64,000 nt of DNA from Pseudomonas sp. Irchel s3f7. GTDB lineage: Bacteria; Pseudomonadota; Gammaproteobacteria; Pseudomonadales; Pseudomonadaceae. The stretch is taken from contig NZ_FYDO01000002.1 of NCBI RefSeq assembly GCF_900187615.1, forward strand, positions 62,001-126,000, given 5' to 3'. The translations under genes were made by a program, and so were the position numbers. The notes beneath the pieces are model-generated. The model was not told the DNA's origin and searched no databases. It saw nothing but the letters and a program-made list of their open reading frames with translations. The first letter of the stretch is position 1, and each line of letters opens with the position of its first letter. Below, in pieces: positions 56,137 through 64,000 of this stretch.

Positions 56137-57030
56137 TTAACCTTCACCGTTCGCGCTATCGGCATCTTTCGGTGCCGAACGACCGCGAAAATCAATCAGG
56201 CTGTCGACGATGGCCAGGACCACCAGCAACGGATAGATCAGCTGCATGAACAGCAACAGCGTGACGTACAACCCCACCAACCAGAACCTGGCCAGTCGCT
56301 TTTGCGCCACCAGCCCGTGAATCAGGGCCAGCCCGGCAAACATCAGCGGTACACTGCACAACGGCGTCAACATGGCCATCTGCGAACCGAGATTCGGCCC
56401 CAGAAGCATGCACGCCAGCAGTAACATCGCCGGCAAAAGCGGGAAGCGGATGGCGCGAAACTCGCGACCAAAACCGCCCGGGTTGTACAACAACGCCTGC
56501 CAGTAGCGCCCGGCAAGCAGGCTCAGCACACTGACGATTTGCAACAAGGCCGCAATCAGGCCGGTCAGGACTGGTGCAATCAGGGACGCGAAACGCGCTT
56601 GCTCGTCTACCGACAACTTCTGGTAGACATCACCGAGTAGCGACGGCATGACTTTGATCAAAGCCTGCGCCAGCATCTCGATCTGGGGACCAAAAGCCGT
56701 CCCCAGCACCACTGAAAACACCACTCCCATCGCTATGCTGACCAGCAGCACGCGGTTCCAGGACTCGCTTGCGCGCAAAACCAACGCAAGGCTCGCAGAC
56801 CCCAGCAGCACCAGAAGTGCCCGTGGGTCGTCGGAGTAGAGCCACCAGGCCAAGGCCGGCAGCATTCCCAGAGCAAGAACGCCTATGGCGTCCTTCAATC
56901 CGCGCCGCAGGAGCACAAGGCATCCAGCGGCAGCACCCAACCAATACAACAACGGCAATGCCGCGCATCCAGCCACTACGAGAGTGGCCTGCATACGGCC
57001 GCGCATGATGAACTCAGCTATGGCACGCAT
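56137..57030 (-). CDS. DUF2232 membrane protein
   Basis: A 297-aa polytopic membrane protein with about eight hydrophobic helices (first near residues 15-40, VVAGCAALPLLYWLGAAAGCLV). It is found in pseudomonads between rpsR and rplI, which is the case here; function unknown. It starts 36 bp after rpsR and ends 19 bp before rplI, so it is co-transcribed with the ribosomal genes. Confidence 0.85.
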   Translation of the reverse strand: MRAIAEFIMRGRMQATLVVAGCAALPLLYWLGAAAGCLVLLRRGLKDAIGVLALGMLPALAWWLYSDDPRALLVLLGSASLALVLRASESWNRVLLVSIAMGVVFSVVLGTAFGPQIEMLAQALIKVMPSLLGDVYQKLSVDEQARFASLIAPVLTGLIAALLQIVSVLSLLAGRYWQALLYNPGGFGREFRAIRFPLLPAMLLLACMLLGPNLGSQMAMLTPLCSVPLMFAGLALIHGLVAQKRLARFWLVGLYVTLLLFMQLIYPLLVVLAIVDSLIDFRGRSAPKDADSANGEG

Positions 57031-57066
57031 GCATTCAATCCTTTGCTACGTGTCGACTGCCCGGTC

Positions 57067-57297
57067 TCAGCGGCCGTGGCTGTCGGTGTAGGCCAGCAGG
57101 GCCAGGAAGCGGGCGCGCTTGATAGCGGTGGCCAGCTGACGCTGATAACGAGCTTTGGTACCGGTGATGCGGCTTGGAACAATTTTGCCGGTCTCGGATA
57201 CGTAAGCTTTCAGAGTGTTGAGATCTTTGTAATCGATCTCTTTCACGTCTTCAGCGGTGAAGCGGCAGAATTTACGACGACGGAAGAAACGTGCCAT
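57067..57297 (-). CDS. rpsR: 30S ribosomal protein S18
   Basis: A 76-aa basic ribosomal protein with the S18 signature [21 protein letters not shown] at the start and [24 protein letters not shown]. It follows rpsF after 28 bp, and in known ribosomes S18 pairs with S6. Confidence 0.98.
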
Positions 57298-57325
57298 TTG
57301 ATAGGCTCCTTAAAAGGTCCGTGGA

Positions 57326-57748
57326 TTACTCGTCAGCGTTATCGCTGTTGTCGCTGTCATCACTATCAGCGCTTTCAGCGCCTTCGTGCTCAGGACGGTC
57401 GCGACGCTCACGGCGCTCACTGCGGTTTTCTTCAGCCTTGAGCATCTCGGATTGGCCGGTAACGGCTTCTTCGCGACGGATGACCAGGTTACGGATCACT
57501 GCATCGTTGTAGCGGAAGTTGTCTTCCAGCTCGGCCAGGGCCTTGCCAGTGCACTCAACGTTCAGCATCACGTAGTGAGCCTTGTGAACATTGTTGATTG
57601 CGTAGGCCAGTTGACGACGGCCCCAATCTTCCAGACGGTGGATTTTGCCGCCGTCTTCTTCGATCAGCTTGGTGTAACGCTCAACCATGCCGCCGACTTG
57701 CTCGCTTTGATCCGGGTGGACCAAAAAGATGATTTCGTAATGACGCAT
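57326..57748 (-). CDS. rpsF: 30S ribosomal protein S6
   Basis: A 140-aa S6 with the core [18 protein letters not shown] and ending in an acidic Ser/Asp/Glu tail ([16 protein letters not shown]). In E. coli the S6 C-terminus is extended with Glu by RimK. First gene of the operon. Confidence 0.98.
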   Translation of the reverse strand: MRHYEIIFLVHPDQSEQVGGMVERYTKLIEEDGGKIHRLEDWGRRQLAYAINNVHKAHYVMLNVECTGKALAELEDNFRYNDAVIRNLVIRREEAVTGQSEMLKAEENRSERRERRDRPEHEGAESADSDDSDNSDNADE

Positions 57749-58032
57749 GAATGCTCCTTACGGGTTGTAGCCTGCCGCTCAAAAGCGGTCAGACAAGGAG
57801 TGAATGACACTTATGGACTTGCGGACGCTAGACACGTAGGTGCCTGCCATCACAGCAAGGGGCGCAATTGTAGAGAAGGGGCGAGAGAGGCGCAAGGTAA
57901 TTGGTGATTATTTGAACAGCCACCATTTACCACACACCCGTAGGAGCCGGCTTGCTGGCGATCCATGCGACCGGGCATGTCAGACACACCGAGGCGCATG
58001 AATCGCCAGCAAGCCGGCTCCTACAGGCTGGA
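57749..58032. other. gap upstream of rpsF
   Basis: 284 bp that must contain the rpsF operon promoter, in its first 190 bp; I could not assign boxes confidently. The rest is a REP doublet beside the rlmB stop. Confidence 0.5.
57939..58027. repeat. REP pair
   Basis: CGTAGGAGCCGGCTTGCTGGCGAT and inverted ATCGCCAGCAAGCCGGCTCCTACAGG, directly after the rlmB stop, where it may stabilise the transcript end. Confidence 0.9.
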
Positions 58033-58800
58033 TCAGGACTTCTTGGTGGCAGCCTTGGCTTTGGCACTGCGCTGACGCTGCGCCTCGAACAGGCATACGC
58101 CAGTCGCCACGGAAACGTTGAGACTGCTGACGCTACCGGCCATCGGCAGGTTCACCAGGTAGTCGCAATGCTCGCGGGTCAAACGACGCATGCCCTTGCC
58201 TTCGGCGCCCATGATCAGGATCGTCGGGCCGGTCAGGTCCTGGTCATAAATGCTGACCTCGGCCTCACCCGCCGTGCCCACTACCCACAAACCGCGCTGC
58301 TGGAGTTTTTCCAGAGTGCGCGCCAGGTTGGTGACGGCAACCAACGGAATCACTTCCGCCGCACCGCAGGCGACTTTTCGTACAACCGGTGTCAGGGTTG
58401 CTGACTTGTCTTTCGGCACAATCACCGCCAGCGCACCTGCCGCATCAGCAGAGCGCAGGCAGGCGCCGAGGTTGTGCGGATCGGTCACGCCGTCGAGCAC
58501 CAACAGCAGCGGTGCGCCATCGGTGCGATCCAGCAGCTCGTCGAGCATTGCCTCGCCCCAGACCTGGCTCGGACTGACGTCCGCAACCACGCCCTGGTGC
58601 ACGCCTTCGACCCAGGCATCCATTTCGCGACGTTCGGCCTGGCCGACCTGAACACGATTTTCGTTGGCCAGTTCGATCAGGGTCTGAACCCGCGGATCAC
58701 TGCGACCTTCAGCCAGCCAGATCTGCTTGACGCGTTTCGGGTGGTGGCGCAGCAACGCTTCTACAGCATGCACGCCGTAGATCTTTTCCAACTGACTCAT
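58033..58800 (-). CDS. rlmB: 23S rRNA 2'-O-methyltransferase RlmB
   Basis: A 255-aa SPOUT-class enzyme that methylates G2251 of 23S rRNA in E. coli. It has the N-terminal RNA-binding domain (YGVHAVEALLRHHP) and knot motifs VLDGVTDPHNLGACLRSADAAG near 110, IMGAEGKGMRRL near 200 and PMAGSVSSLNVSVATGVCLFE near 220. It overlaps rnr by 4 bp (ATGA), the common rnr-rlmB pair. Confidence 0.97.
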   Translation of the reverse strand: MSQLEKIYGVHAVEALLRHHPKRVKQIWLAEGRSDPRVQTLIELANENRVQVGQAERREMDAWVEGVHQGVVADVSPSQVWGEAMLDELLDRTDGAPLLLVLDGVTDPHNLGACLRSADAAGALAVIVPKDKSATLTPVVRKVACGAAEVIPLVAVTNLARTLEKLQQRGLWVVGTAGEAEVSIYDQDLTGPTILIMGAEGKGMRRLTREHCDYLVNLPMAGSVSSLNVSVATGVCLFEAQRQRSAKAKAATKKS

Positions 58801-61424
58801 GACTTGGCCTTAGGTTTACGCGCCCCGCCGCTTTTGGCTGGGGCCGAGCCCGCTTTTGGCGGGCCTTTACGATGTTTGCTCGGTTTGGCTGGCTTGCCGC
58901 CGACAGCGTTGTCAGCCGCCGACCGACTGGTCTTTCCCCCAGACGCCGCTTTACCGCCGCTTTTCGCACCGGCGAGCAACGCCTGCTTCATTTCACGGCT
59001 TTTGCGCACTTCGGCGTTTTTTGCCGCTGCATCGCTTGGGCGATAGGCTTCGGCAGTCTTTTCCTTTGCAGGACGACGACCGGTTTTCGCCGGCGCCGGT
59101 TCTGCGGCGGACTTGGAGGCAGGTGCCGCAGTTTCGGCGCCACGCTTCTTGCGACCGATTGGCGCGTTGATGGTGTTTTCAGCCATCTCGAAGTCGATCT
59201 TGCGCTCGTCGAGATCGACGCGCATGACCCGCACTTCTACGGTATCGCCAAGGCGGAAGCTGCGACCGGTACGCTCACCGGCCAAGCGGTGGTGCACAGG
59301 ATCGAAGTGGTAGTAATCGCCCGGCAGCGCAGTGACGTGCACCAGGCCTTCGACGTAGATGTCGGTCAGCTCGACGAACAGGCCAAAACCGGTTACTGCG
59401 GTGATCACACCCGGGAACGATTCGCCCACGCGGTCTTTCATGAACTCACACTTGAGCCAGTTCACTACGTCGCGGGTCGCTTCGTCGGCACGGCGCTCGC
59501 TCATCGAGCACTGCTCGCCGAGCTGTTCCAGGGCCGCTTCGTCGTACGGATAGATGCGCGCCTTCGGAATGGTCATCGCACCAGCACGGCGAACGTGCGG
59601 GGTGTCCTGCTTCGAATGGATCACGCTGCGGATCGCCCGGTGCGTGAGCAAGTCCGGGTAGCGGCGGATCGGCGAGGTGAAGTGGGTGTACGCCTCGTAA
59701 TTCAGGCCGAAGTGGCCCTGGTTATCAGCGCTGTACACCGCCTGGCTCAACGAACGCAGCATGACGGTCTGGATCAGGTGGAAATCCGGACGATCCTTGA
59801 TACCAGCCAGCAATGCCTGGTAATCCTTCGGCGACGGGCCGTCCTTGCCTTTGTGCAAGGAAAGACCGAGCTCACCGAGGAACGCGCGCAGTTTTTCCAG
59901 ACGCTCCGGTGGCGGACCATCGTGAACGCGGTACAGCGCCGGGATTTCGTGCTTTTTCAGGAATTCGGCGGTGGCCACGTTGGCCGCCAGCATGCATTCC
60001 TCGATCAGCTTGTGCGCATCGTTGCGCACGGTCGGACGGATTTCGGCGATCTTGCGCTCGGAACCGAAGATGATCCGGGTTTCCTGAGTTTCGAAATCGA
60101 TCGCACCACGCACGTGACGGGCCGCCAGCAACACCTTGTACAGCGAGTACAACTGTTTGAGGTGCGGCACCACGTCGGTGTATTCGCCACGCAGTTTGCG
60201 CCCTTCGGTGGCTTTCGGCGTTTCCAGCATCGCGCTGACTTTGTTGTAGGTCAGGCGGGCATGGGAGTGGATCACCGCTTCGTAGAAGCAGTAGTCAGTC
60301 ATTTCGCCGGATTTGGAGATGGTCATCTCGCAAACCATGGCCAGGCGATCGACTTGCGGATTCAGCGAGCACAGACCGTTGGACAGCTGCTCAGGCAGCA
60401 TCGGGATCACGCGCTCGGGAAAGTACACCGAGTTGCCGCGAACCTGGGCTTCGGCATCCAGCGCCGAACCGAGTTTCACGTAGCTGGAAACGTCGGCAAT
60501 CGCCACGTACAACTTCCAGCCGCCGGAGAACAGGCGCAGCTTGCCCGGACGGGCTTCGCAGTAGACCGCGTCATCGAAGTCGCGAGCATCTTCGCCGTCG
60601 ATGGTGACGAACGGCAGATGGCGCAGGTCGATGCGCTTCTCTTTGTCTTTCTCTTCGACTTCCGGCTTGAGCTTGGCGGCTTCCTTGAGTACGGCTTCAG
60701 GCCAGACGTGAGGAATGTCGTAGGTGCGCAGGGCGACATCAATCTCCATGCCCGGCGCCATGTAGTTGCCCACGACTTCGACCACGTCACCTTGCGGCTG
60801 GAAGCGTGGTGTCGGCCAGTGAGTGATCTTCACTTCGACGAACTGACCTACCTGTGCGTTGGCGTTACGACCCGGCGTCACCAGCACTTCTTGCTGGATC
60901 TTCGGATTGTCGGCAACGACAAAACCGATGCCGCCCTCTTCGAAGTAGCGGCCGACGATGGTTTCGTGAGCGCGGGACACCACTTCGACGATCATGCCTT
61001 CGCGGCGACCGCGACGATCCAGGCCAGACACTCGGGCCAGCGCACGGTCACCGTCGAACACCAGACGCATTTGCGCCGGGCTCATGAACAGGTCGTCGCT
61101 GCCGTCGTCCGGCACCAGGAAGCCGAAACCGTCACGGTGACCGCTGATGCGGCCCAGGATCAGGTCAAGCTTGTCCACCGGCGCATACGTGCCGCGACGG
61201 GTATAGATGAGTTGAGCATCGCGCTCCATGGCGCGCAGGCGGCGGCGCAGGGCTTCGATCTGGTCTTCTGTGGTCAGACCAAACTCTTCGACCAGCTGCT
61301 CGCGGTTAGCAGGCGAACCCCGATCAGCAAGGTGCTGAAGGATCAGTTCGCGGCTAGGAATAGGGTTTTCGTATTTTTCCGCTTCACGAGCGGCCTCGGG
61401 ATCGAGGGACTGCCAATCGGCCAT
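58797..61424 (-). CDS. rnr: ribonuclease R
   Basis: An 875-aa 3'-5' exoribonuclease able to degrade structured RNA. It comprises an N-terminal HTH, cold-shock domains, and the RNB catalytic domain with the acidic cluster DGEDARDFDDAVY near residue 278. An S1 domain (about 665-745, GVITAVTGFGLFVELTDIYVEG) and a long Lys/Ala/Gly-rich tail (750-875) follow. In E. coli the tail regulates stability and trans-translation. It begins the rnr-rlmB operon. Confidence 0.97.
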   Translation of the reverse strand: MADWQSLDPEAAREAEKYENPIPSRELILQHLADRGSPANREQLVEEFGLTTEDQIEALRRRLRAMERDAQLIYTRRGTYAPVDKLDLILGRISGHRDGFGFLVPDDGSDDLFMSPAQMRLVFDGDRALARVSGLDRRGRREGMIVEVVSRAHETIVGRYFEEGGIGFVVADNPKIQQEVLVTPGRNANAQVGQFVEVKITHWPTPRFQPQGDVVEVVGNYMAPGMEIDVALRTYDIPHVWPEAVLKEAAKLKPEVEEKDKEKRIDLRHLPFVTIDGEDARDFDDAVYCEARPGKLRLFSGGWKLYVAIADVSSYVKLGSALDAEAQVRGNSVYFPERVIPMLPEQLSNGLCSLNPQVDRLAMVCEMTISKSGEMTDYCFYEAVIHSHARLTYNKVSAMLETPKATEGRKLRGEYTDVVPHLKQLYSLYKVLLAARHVRGAIDFETQETRIIFGSERKIAEIRPTVRNDAHKLIEECMLAANVATAEFLKKHEIPALYRVHDGPPPERLEKLRAFLGELGLSLHKGKDGPSPKDYQALLAGIKDRPDFHLIQTVMLRSLSQAVYSADNQGHFGLNYEAYTHFTSPIRRYPDLLTHRAIRSVIHSKQDTPHVRRAGAMTIPKARIYPYDEAALEQLGEQCSMSERRADEATRDVVNWLKCEFMKDRVGESFPGVITAVTGFGLFVELTDIYVEGLVHVTALPGDYYHFDPVHHRLAGERTGRSFRLGDTVEVRVMRVDLDERKIDFEMAENTINAPIGRKKRGAETAAPASKSAAEPAPAKTGRRPAKEKTAEAYRPSDAAAKNAEVRKSREMKQALLAGAKSGGKAASGGKTSRSAADNAVGGKPAKPSKHRKGPPKAGSAPAKSGGARKPKAKS

Positions 61425-61585
61425 TAGAGAGTTTTCACCTTGTCTATATACGGGTTAGTTTGGCATAGGCGTAATGAAACGGGAAATTTCAGGCTAAGAC
61501 ACCCCATCTAAAGCCCCATATCGACACCGCAAAGCTGTTTTGAAGACCGCTGGCGAAATTTTCCAGTTTTTTTTGAGCCTGGGGG

Positions 61586-61614
61586 TTTACAGTTAAAAAG
61601 ACGCTCCGTATAGT
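61586..61614 (+). promoter_or_regulatory. sigma-70 promoter of first tRNA-Leu
   Basis: -35 TTTACA at 61586-61591 and -10 TATAGT at 61609-61614, with exactly 17 bp between. GC-rich sequence after the -10 (GCGCGCC) resembles the stringent discriminator of stable RNA promoters. Confidence 0.85.
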
Positions 61615-61648
61615 GCGCGCCATCGACGACGGAGACGTTGCCGATACT

Positions 61649-61735
61649 GCCCAGATGGTGAAATTGGTAGACACGCCAGCTTCAGGTGCTGGTGACCGCA
61701 AGGTCGTGGAAGTTCGAGTCTTCTTCTGGGCACCA
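61649..61735 (+). tRNA. tRNA-Leu (CAG)
   Basis: An 87-nt tRNA with acceptor stem GCCCAGA/TCTGGGC, encoded ACCA, anticodon loop TTCAGGT (anticodon CAG, reading CUG), and a long class-II variable arm (TGACCGCAAGGTCG). T-loop GTTCGAGTC is present. Identical to the second copy 255 bp downstream. Confidence 0.97.
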
Positions 61736-61775
61736 ATTTCGAGCTTGAGATTAGATCAATTTCAAGGCTCACACA

Positions 61776-61799
61776 AAAACCCGCGAAAGCGGGTTTTTT
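61776..61799 (+). terminator. terminator of first tRNA-Leu
   Basis: AAAACCCGC and GCGGGTTTT form a 9-bp stem on a GAAA tetraloop, followed by T residues. Confidence 0.93.
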
Positions 61800-61839
61800 G
61801 CATTCTGGAGCTCTGATTTATTAATTTTAAAATCAGGGG

Positions 61840-61868
61840 TTTACAGATCAAAACACGCTCCGTATAGT
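61840..61868 (+). promoter_or_regulatory. sigma-70 promoter of second tRNA-Leu
   Basis: -35 TTTACA at 61840-61845 and -10 TATAGT at 61863-61868, with 17 bp between, and the shared context ACGCTCCGTATAGTGCGC. It is a duplicate of the first promoter with a few differences. Confidence 0.85.
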
Positions 61869-61903
61869 GCGCCACATCAACAGCGGCAACGCTGAAGATG
61901 AAT

Positions 61904-61990
61904 GCCCAGATGGTGAAATTGGTAGACACGCCAGCTTCAGGTGCTGGTGACCGCAAGGTCGTGGAAGTTCGAGTCTTCTTCTGGGCACCA
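61904..61990 (+). tRNA. tRNA-Leu (CAG), second copy
   Basis: Identical in all 87 nt to the copy at 61649-61735, including encoded CCA. It has its own promoter and terminator. Confidence 0.97.
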
Positions 61991-62023
61991 ATTCAAATTC
62001 AAGGTTACGGCCTTGGATTTCAC

Positions 62024-62047
62024 AAAAACCCGCGAAAGCGGGTTTTT
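62024..62047 (+). terminator. terminator of second tRNA-Leu
   Basis: AAAAACCCGC and GCGGGTTTTT form a 10-bp stem on a GAAA tetraloop, the same hairpin as after the first copy. Confidence 0.93.
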
Positions 62048-62082
62048 GCGTTTCTGGCCTAAAATCCCCTCCCCCCGCAGGA

Positions 62083-62172
62083 CCTGTAGGAGCTGCCGAG
62101 TGAAACGAGGCTGCGATCTTTTGACTTTTAAAATCAACGTCAAAAAATCGCAGCCTTCGGCAGCTCCTACAA
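62083..62172. repeat. long inverted repeat, same family as 26888-26970
   Basis: CTGTAGGAGCTGCCGAGTGAAACGAGGCTGCGATCTTTTGAC and inverted GTCAAAAAATCGCAGCCTTCGGCAGCTCCTACA form one extended hairpin with an AT-rich apex. Confidence 0.85.
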
Positions 62173-62209
62173 TGAGCCTGCCTCGCCTTGCAATGCGCAT
62201 TTGAGAAAC

Positions 62210-62228
62210 AATATCGTTTATCATTGTT
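62210..62228 (+). promoter_or_regulatory. possible Fur box upstream of the iron transporter
   Basis: AATATCGTTTATCATTGTT matches the 19-bp GATAATGATAATCATTATC at 12 positions and has a partly palindromic setting (AACAAT...ATTGTT). It lies 38 bp upstream of the start of an iron-binding protein gene. Confidence 0.5.
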
Positions 62229-62265
62229 ACAAGTTTTTGCAATGTGACAGCGAGGAACCCTGCGA

Positions 62266-63276
62266 ATGATGTTTCGAAATACCCTGCGCCGCGGCCTGAT
62301 CACCACCCTCCTCGGCCTGGCACTCGCCACTCCCTTCACCCAAGCCGCCGACCCGGTTGCCCTGACGCTCTACAACGGTCAGCACAAAGAAGTCGGCGAC
62401 GCAGTCGCCAAAGCTTTCGAAGCCAAAACCGGCATTCACGTCAATGTCCGCAAAGGCAGCAGCAATCAACTCGCCAGCCAGGTTGTCGAAGAGGGCGACC
62501 GCTCCCCCGCCGACGTGATCTACACCGAAGAATCGCCACCACTGAATAAACTCGGCGAGCAAGGCTTGCTGGCCAAGACCGATGACGCCACCCTGGCGGT
62601 TCTGCCCAAAGAATACGTAGCCGGCAACGGTACCTGGATTGGCGTCACCGCCCGGGTTCGCGTCGTGGCATTCAACCCCAAACTGATCGACGAAAAAGAC
62701 CTGCCAAAATCGGTGATGGAGTTCTCCGATCCAAAATGGCAAGGCAAGGTCGGCTTCGTACCCACCAGCGGCGCCTTCCAGGAACAAGCCGTGGCAATCA
62801 TCAAAGTGCACGGCATGGATGCAGCCGAAGAATGGCTGACCGGCCTGCGCGCTTTCGGCAAGACTTACAGCAACAACATGGTCGCGCTCAAAGCCGTGGA
62901 AAATGGCGAAGTGGCCACTGTACTGGTGAACAACTACTACTGGTTTGCCCTGCAACGGGAAAAAGGCCAGCTCGATTCGAAACTGCATTACTTCACCGGC
63001 GGCGACGTCGGCGGGTTGATCACCGTGTCCAGCGCTGCCGTCCTGAAATCCAGCAAACACCCAAAAGAAGCCCAGCAATTGCTCGCCTACATGGCCAGTG
63101 AAGAAGGCCAGCGCGTAATCACCCAGACCACCGCCGAATATCCTTTGCACAAAGGCATGGAGTCGGATCGTGGGCTCAAGCCGTTCAGCGAACTGGAAGC
63201 ACCGAAAGTCACCCCCGCCGATCTCGGCAATGCTGAAGAGGCGCTGGATCTGGAACGCGACGTTGGCCTGAATTGA
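62266..63276 (+). CDS. fbpA: iron(III) ABC transporter substrate-binding protein
   Basis: A 336-aa periplasmic ferric-iron-binding protein of the FbpA/HitA/AfuA class. The signal peptide ends near residue 28 (GLALATPFTQAADP). The core starts LTLYNGQHKEVGDAVAKAFE. Two adjacent Tyr in LVNNYYWFAL near 223 correspond to the iron-ligand pair of FbpA. ATG 62266 or 62269 can serve. The stop overlaps the permease start (TGATG), so they form an operon. A possible Fur box lies upstream. Confidence 0.92.
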   Translation: MMFRNTLRRGLITTLLGLALATPFTQAADPVALTLYNGQHKEVGDAVAKAFEAKTGIHVNVRKGSSNQLASQVVEEGDRSPADVIYTEESPPLNKLGEQGLLAKTDDATLAVLPKEYVAGNGTWIGVTARVRVVAFNPKLIDEKDLPKSVMEFSDPKWQGKVGFVPTSGAFQEQAVAIIKVHGMDAAEEWLTGLRAFGKTYSNNMVALKAVENGEVATVLVNNYYWFALQREKGQLDSKLHYFTGGDVGGLITVSSAAVLKSSKHPKEAQQLLAYMASEEGQRVITQTTAEYPLHKGMESDRGLKPFSELEAPKVTPADLGNAEEALDLERDVGLN

Positions 63277-64000
63277 TGGGCGCTTCACTTTCTACGCACA
63301 CGGGATATGTACCGCGCCGCAAGCGGCCTTCTATCTGGCTGATGTTGCCCGTACTGCTGCTGGTTGCGCTTAGCTTGCTGCCTCTGCTGTATGTCGGCCT
63401 TAAGGCTTGGCAAGCCGGCTGGGCAGAAGCGCTGCACTTGCTGTGGCGACCTTATGTCTTCGGCTTGTTGCGCAACACCCTCGCCTTGATGATCGGTGTC
63501 ACCGTTACTTGCGGGGTAATCGGTTTGTCGCTGGCCTGGCTACTGGAGCGCAGCAATCTGCCGGGCCGACGATTGTGGGGCGTGATTCTCTGCCTGCCGT
63601 TCGCCGTGCCGGCTTTTGTCAGCAGCTTCACCTGGGTTTCACTGAGCGCACATTTCGAGGGACTCGGCGGGGCCATCCTGGTGATGAGCCTGTCCAAATA
63701 CCCGCTGATTTTCCTGCCGGTGGCGGCCACCCTGCGCAACCTCGACCCAGCTCTCGAAGAGTCCGCGCGTACGCTGGGGCAGAATCGTTGGGGCGTATTC
63801 TTCAAGGTTACTCTGCCCCTGCTCTGGCCTTCGTTACTCGCCGGTTCACTGCTGATTGCGCTGCACATGCTGGTGGAGTTTGGCGCGCTGTCGATCATCG
63901 GCCTGCAAACTTTCACCACGGCGATCTATCAACAGTTCGAGCTGGAATTCAGCAACGCCAACGCAGCCATGTTGTCAGCGGTCCTGCTGGCGCTGTGCCT
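63276..64000 (+). CDS. fbpB: iron(III) ABC transporter permease (3' partial)
   Basis: Start at ATG 63276, overlapping the fbpA stop by 1 bp, open to the right edge. At least 241 residues are visible with hydrophobic helices (WLMLPVLLLVALSLLPLLYVG near 21) and the EAA-type coupling motif NLDPALEESARTLGQNRWGVFFKVTLP near 150. FbpB-type permeases have two such halves and are about 520 residues, so roughly half is missing. The ATPase gene is expected beyond the window. Confidence 0.9.
   Translation, partial: MGASLSTHTGYVPRRKRPSIWLMLPVLLLVALSLLPLLYVGLKAWQAGWAEALHLLWRPYVFGLLRNTLALMIGVTVTCGVIGLSLAWLLERSNLPGRRLWGVILCLPFAVPAFVSSFTWVSLSAHFEGLGGAILVMSLSKYPLIFLPVAATLRNLDPALEESARTLGQNRWGVFFKVTLPLLWPSLLAGSLLIALHMLVEFGALSIIGLQTFTTAIYQQFELEFSNANAAMLSAVLLALC

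Noticed and set aside
58872..61427. 851-codon open frame antisense to rnr
   Set aside because: Full-length ribonuclease R with all motifs lies on the other strand; the antisense frame has no domain or ribosome site.

Overview
The window comes from a Pseudomonas chromosome, most likely the P. fluorescens complex. The evidence is the gene content and order (ureC; ureEFG-hupE; a five-gene branched-chain amino acid ABC operon; amaA/amaB/LysR; pncB-nadE; azurin; rpsF-rpsR-rplI-dnaB; rlmB-rnr; tRNA-Leu; an iron ABC transporter). GC content is high except in a few accessory patches, and the intergenic spaces carry many REP-type palindromes typical of fluorescent pseudomonads. The assignment rests on recognition; no database search was possible.

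Layout. (1) 1-1.7 kb: ureC, missing only its first codons at the left edge. (2) 1.7-9.5 kb, accessory: a 1759-residue LRR protein with a C-terminal NEL-type E3 ubiquitin ligase domain, an orphan histidine kinase, and a short orphan Rhs-core protein with a variable tail, flanked by an 87-bp direct repeat of the 3' end of cbpM. (3) 9.5-18.8 kb: cbpM-cbpA, a YegD-like Hsp70, a PerM-family permease, a PsiF protein, an AraC regulator divergent from an EamA exporter, a lipase, an SMR transporter, and an azoreductase divergent from a LysR regulator. (4) 18.8-20.5 kb: an AT-richer patch with two unrecognised genes that look distantly related. (5) 20.5-24.2 kb: an AsmA-family protein, a secreted tandem-repeat protein and a FabR-like TetR regulator. 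(6) 24.3-30.0 kb: ureEFG-hupE behind a strong sigma-54 promoter match, an AGE-family sugar epimerase, a cation efflux protein and a YdfG-like dehydrogenase. (7) 30.1-30.8 kb: a gene-free stretch holding a cluster of DnaA boxes. (8) 30.9-36.1 kb: livF-G-M-H and the binding protein, behind a near-perfect sigma-54 promoter. (9) 36.4-40.4 kb: amaA-amaB and a divergent LysR gene (pipecolate/lysine catabolism). (10) 40.6-44.5 kb: pncB-nadE (NAD salvage), azurin, a possible 29-residue peptide, a LOG-family protein and a small basic protein. (11) 44.6-51.3 kb: a three-gene operon of transglutaminase-like, ATP-grasp/alpha-E and DUF2126 proteins with no established product. (12) 51.7-61.4 kb: ygiQ, dnaB, the rpsF-rpsR-DUF2232-rplI operon, and rlmB-rnr. 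(13) 61.6-64 kb: two identical tRNA-Leu(CAG) genes, each with its own promoter and terminator, then an iron ABC transporter that runs off the right edge.

How the genes connect. Urease (ureC) and its nickel-loading proteins (ureE, F, G, probably with HupE/UreJ importing nickel) sit about 23 kb apart, and the liv operon and ureE both have sigma-54 promoter matches, which points to shared nitrogen control. The most unusual content is the NEL effector-like protein, the Rhs cassette and its cbpM duplication, the two unknown genes at 19-20.5 kb, the DnaA-box cluster, and the ATP-grasp/transglutaminase operon. No CRISPR array, prophage, integrase or complete insertion sequence was seen.
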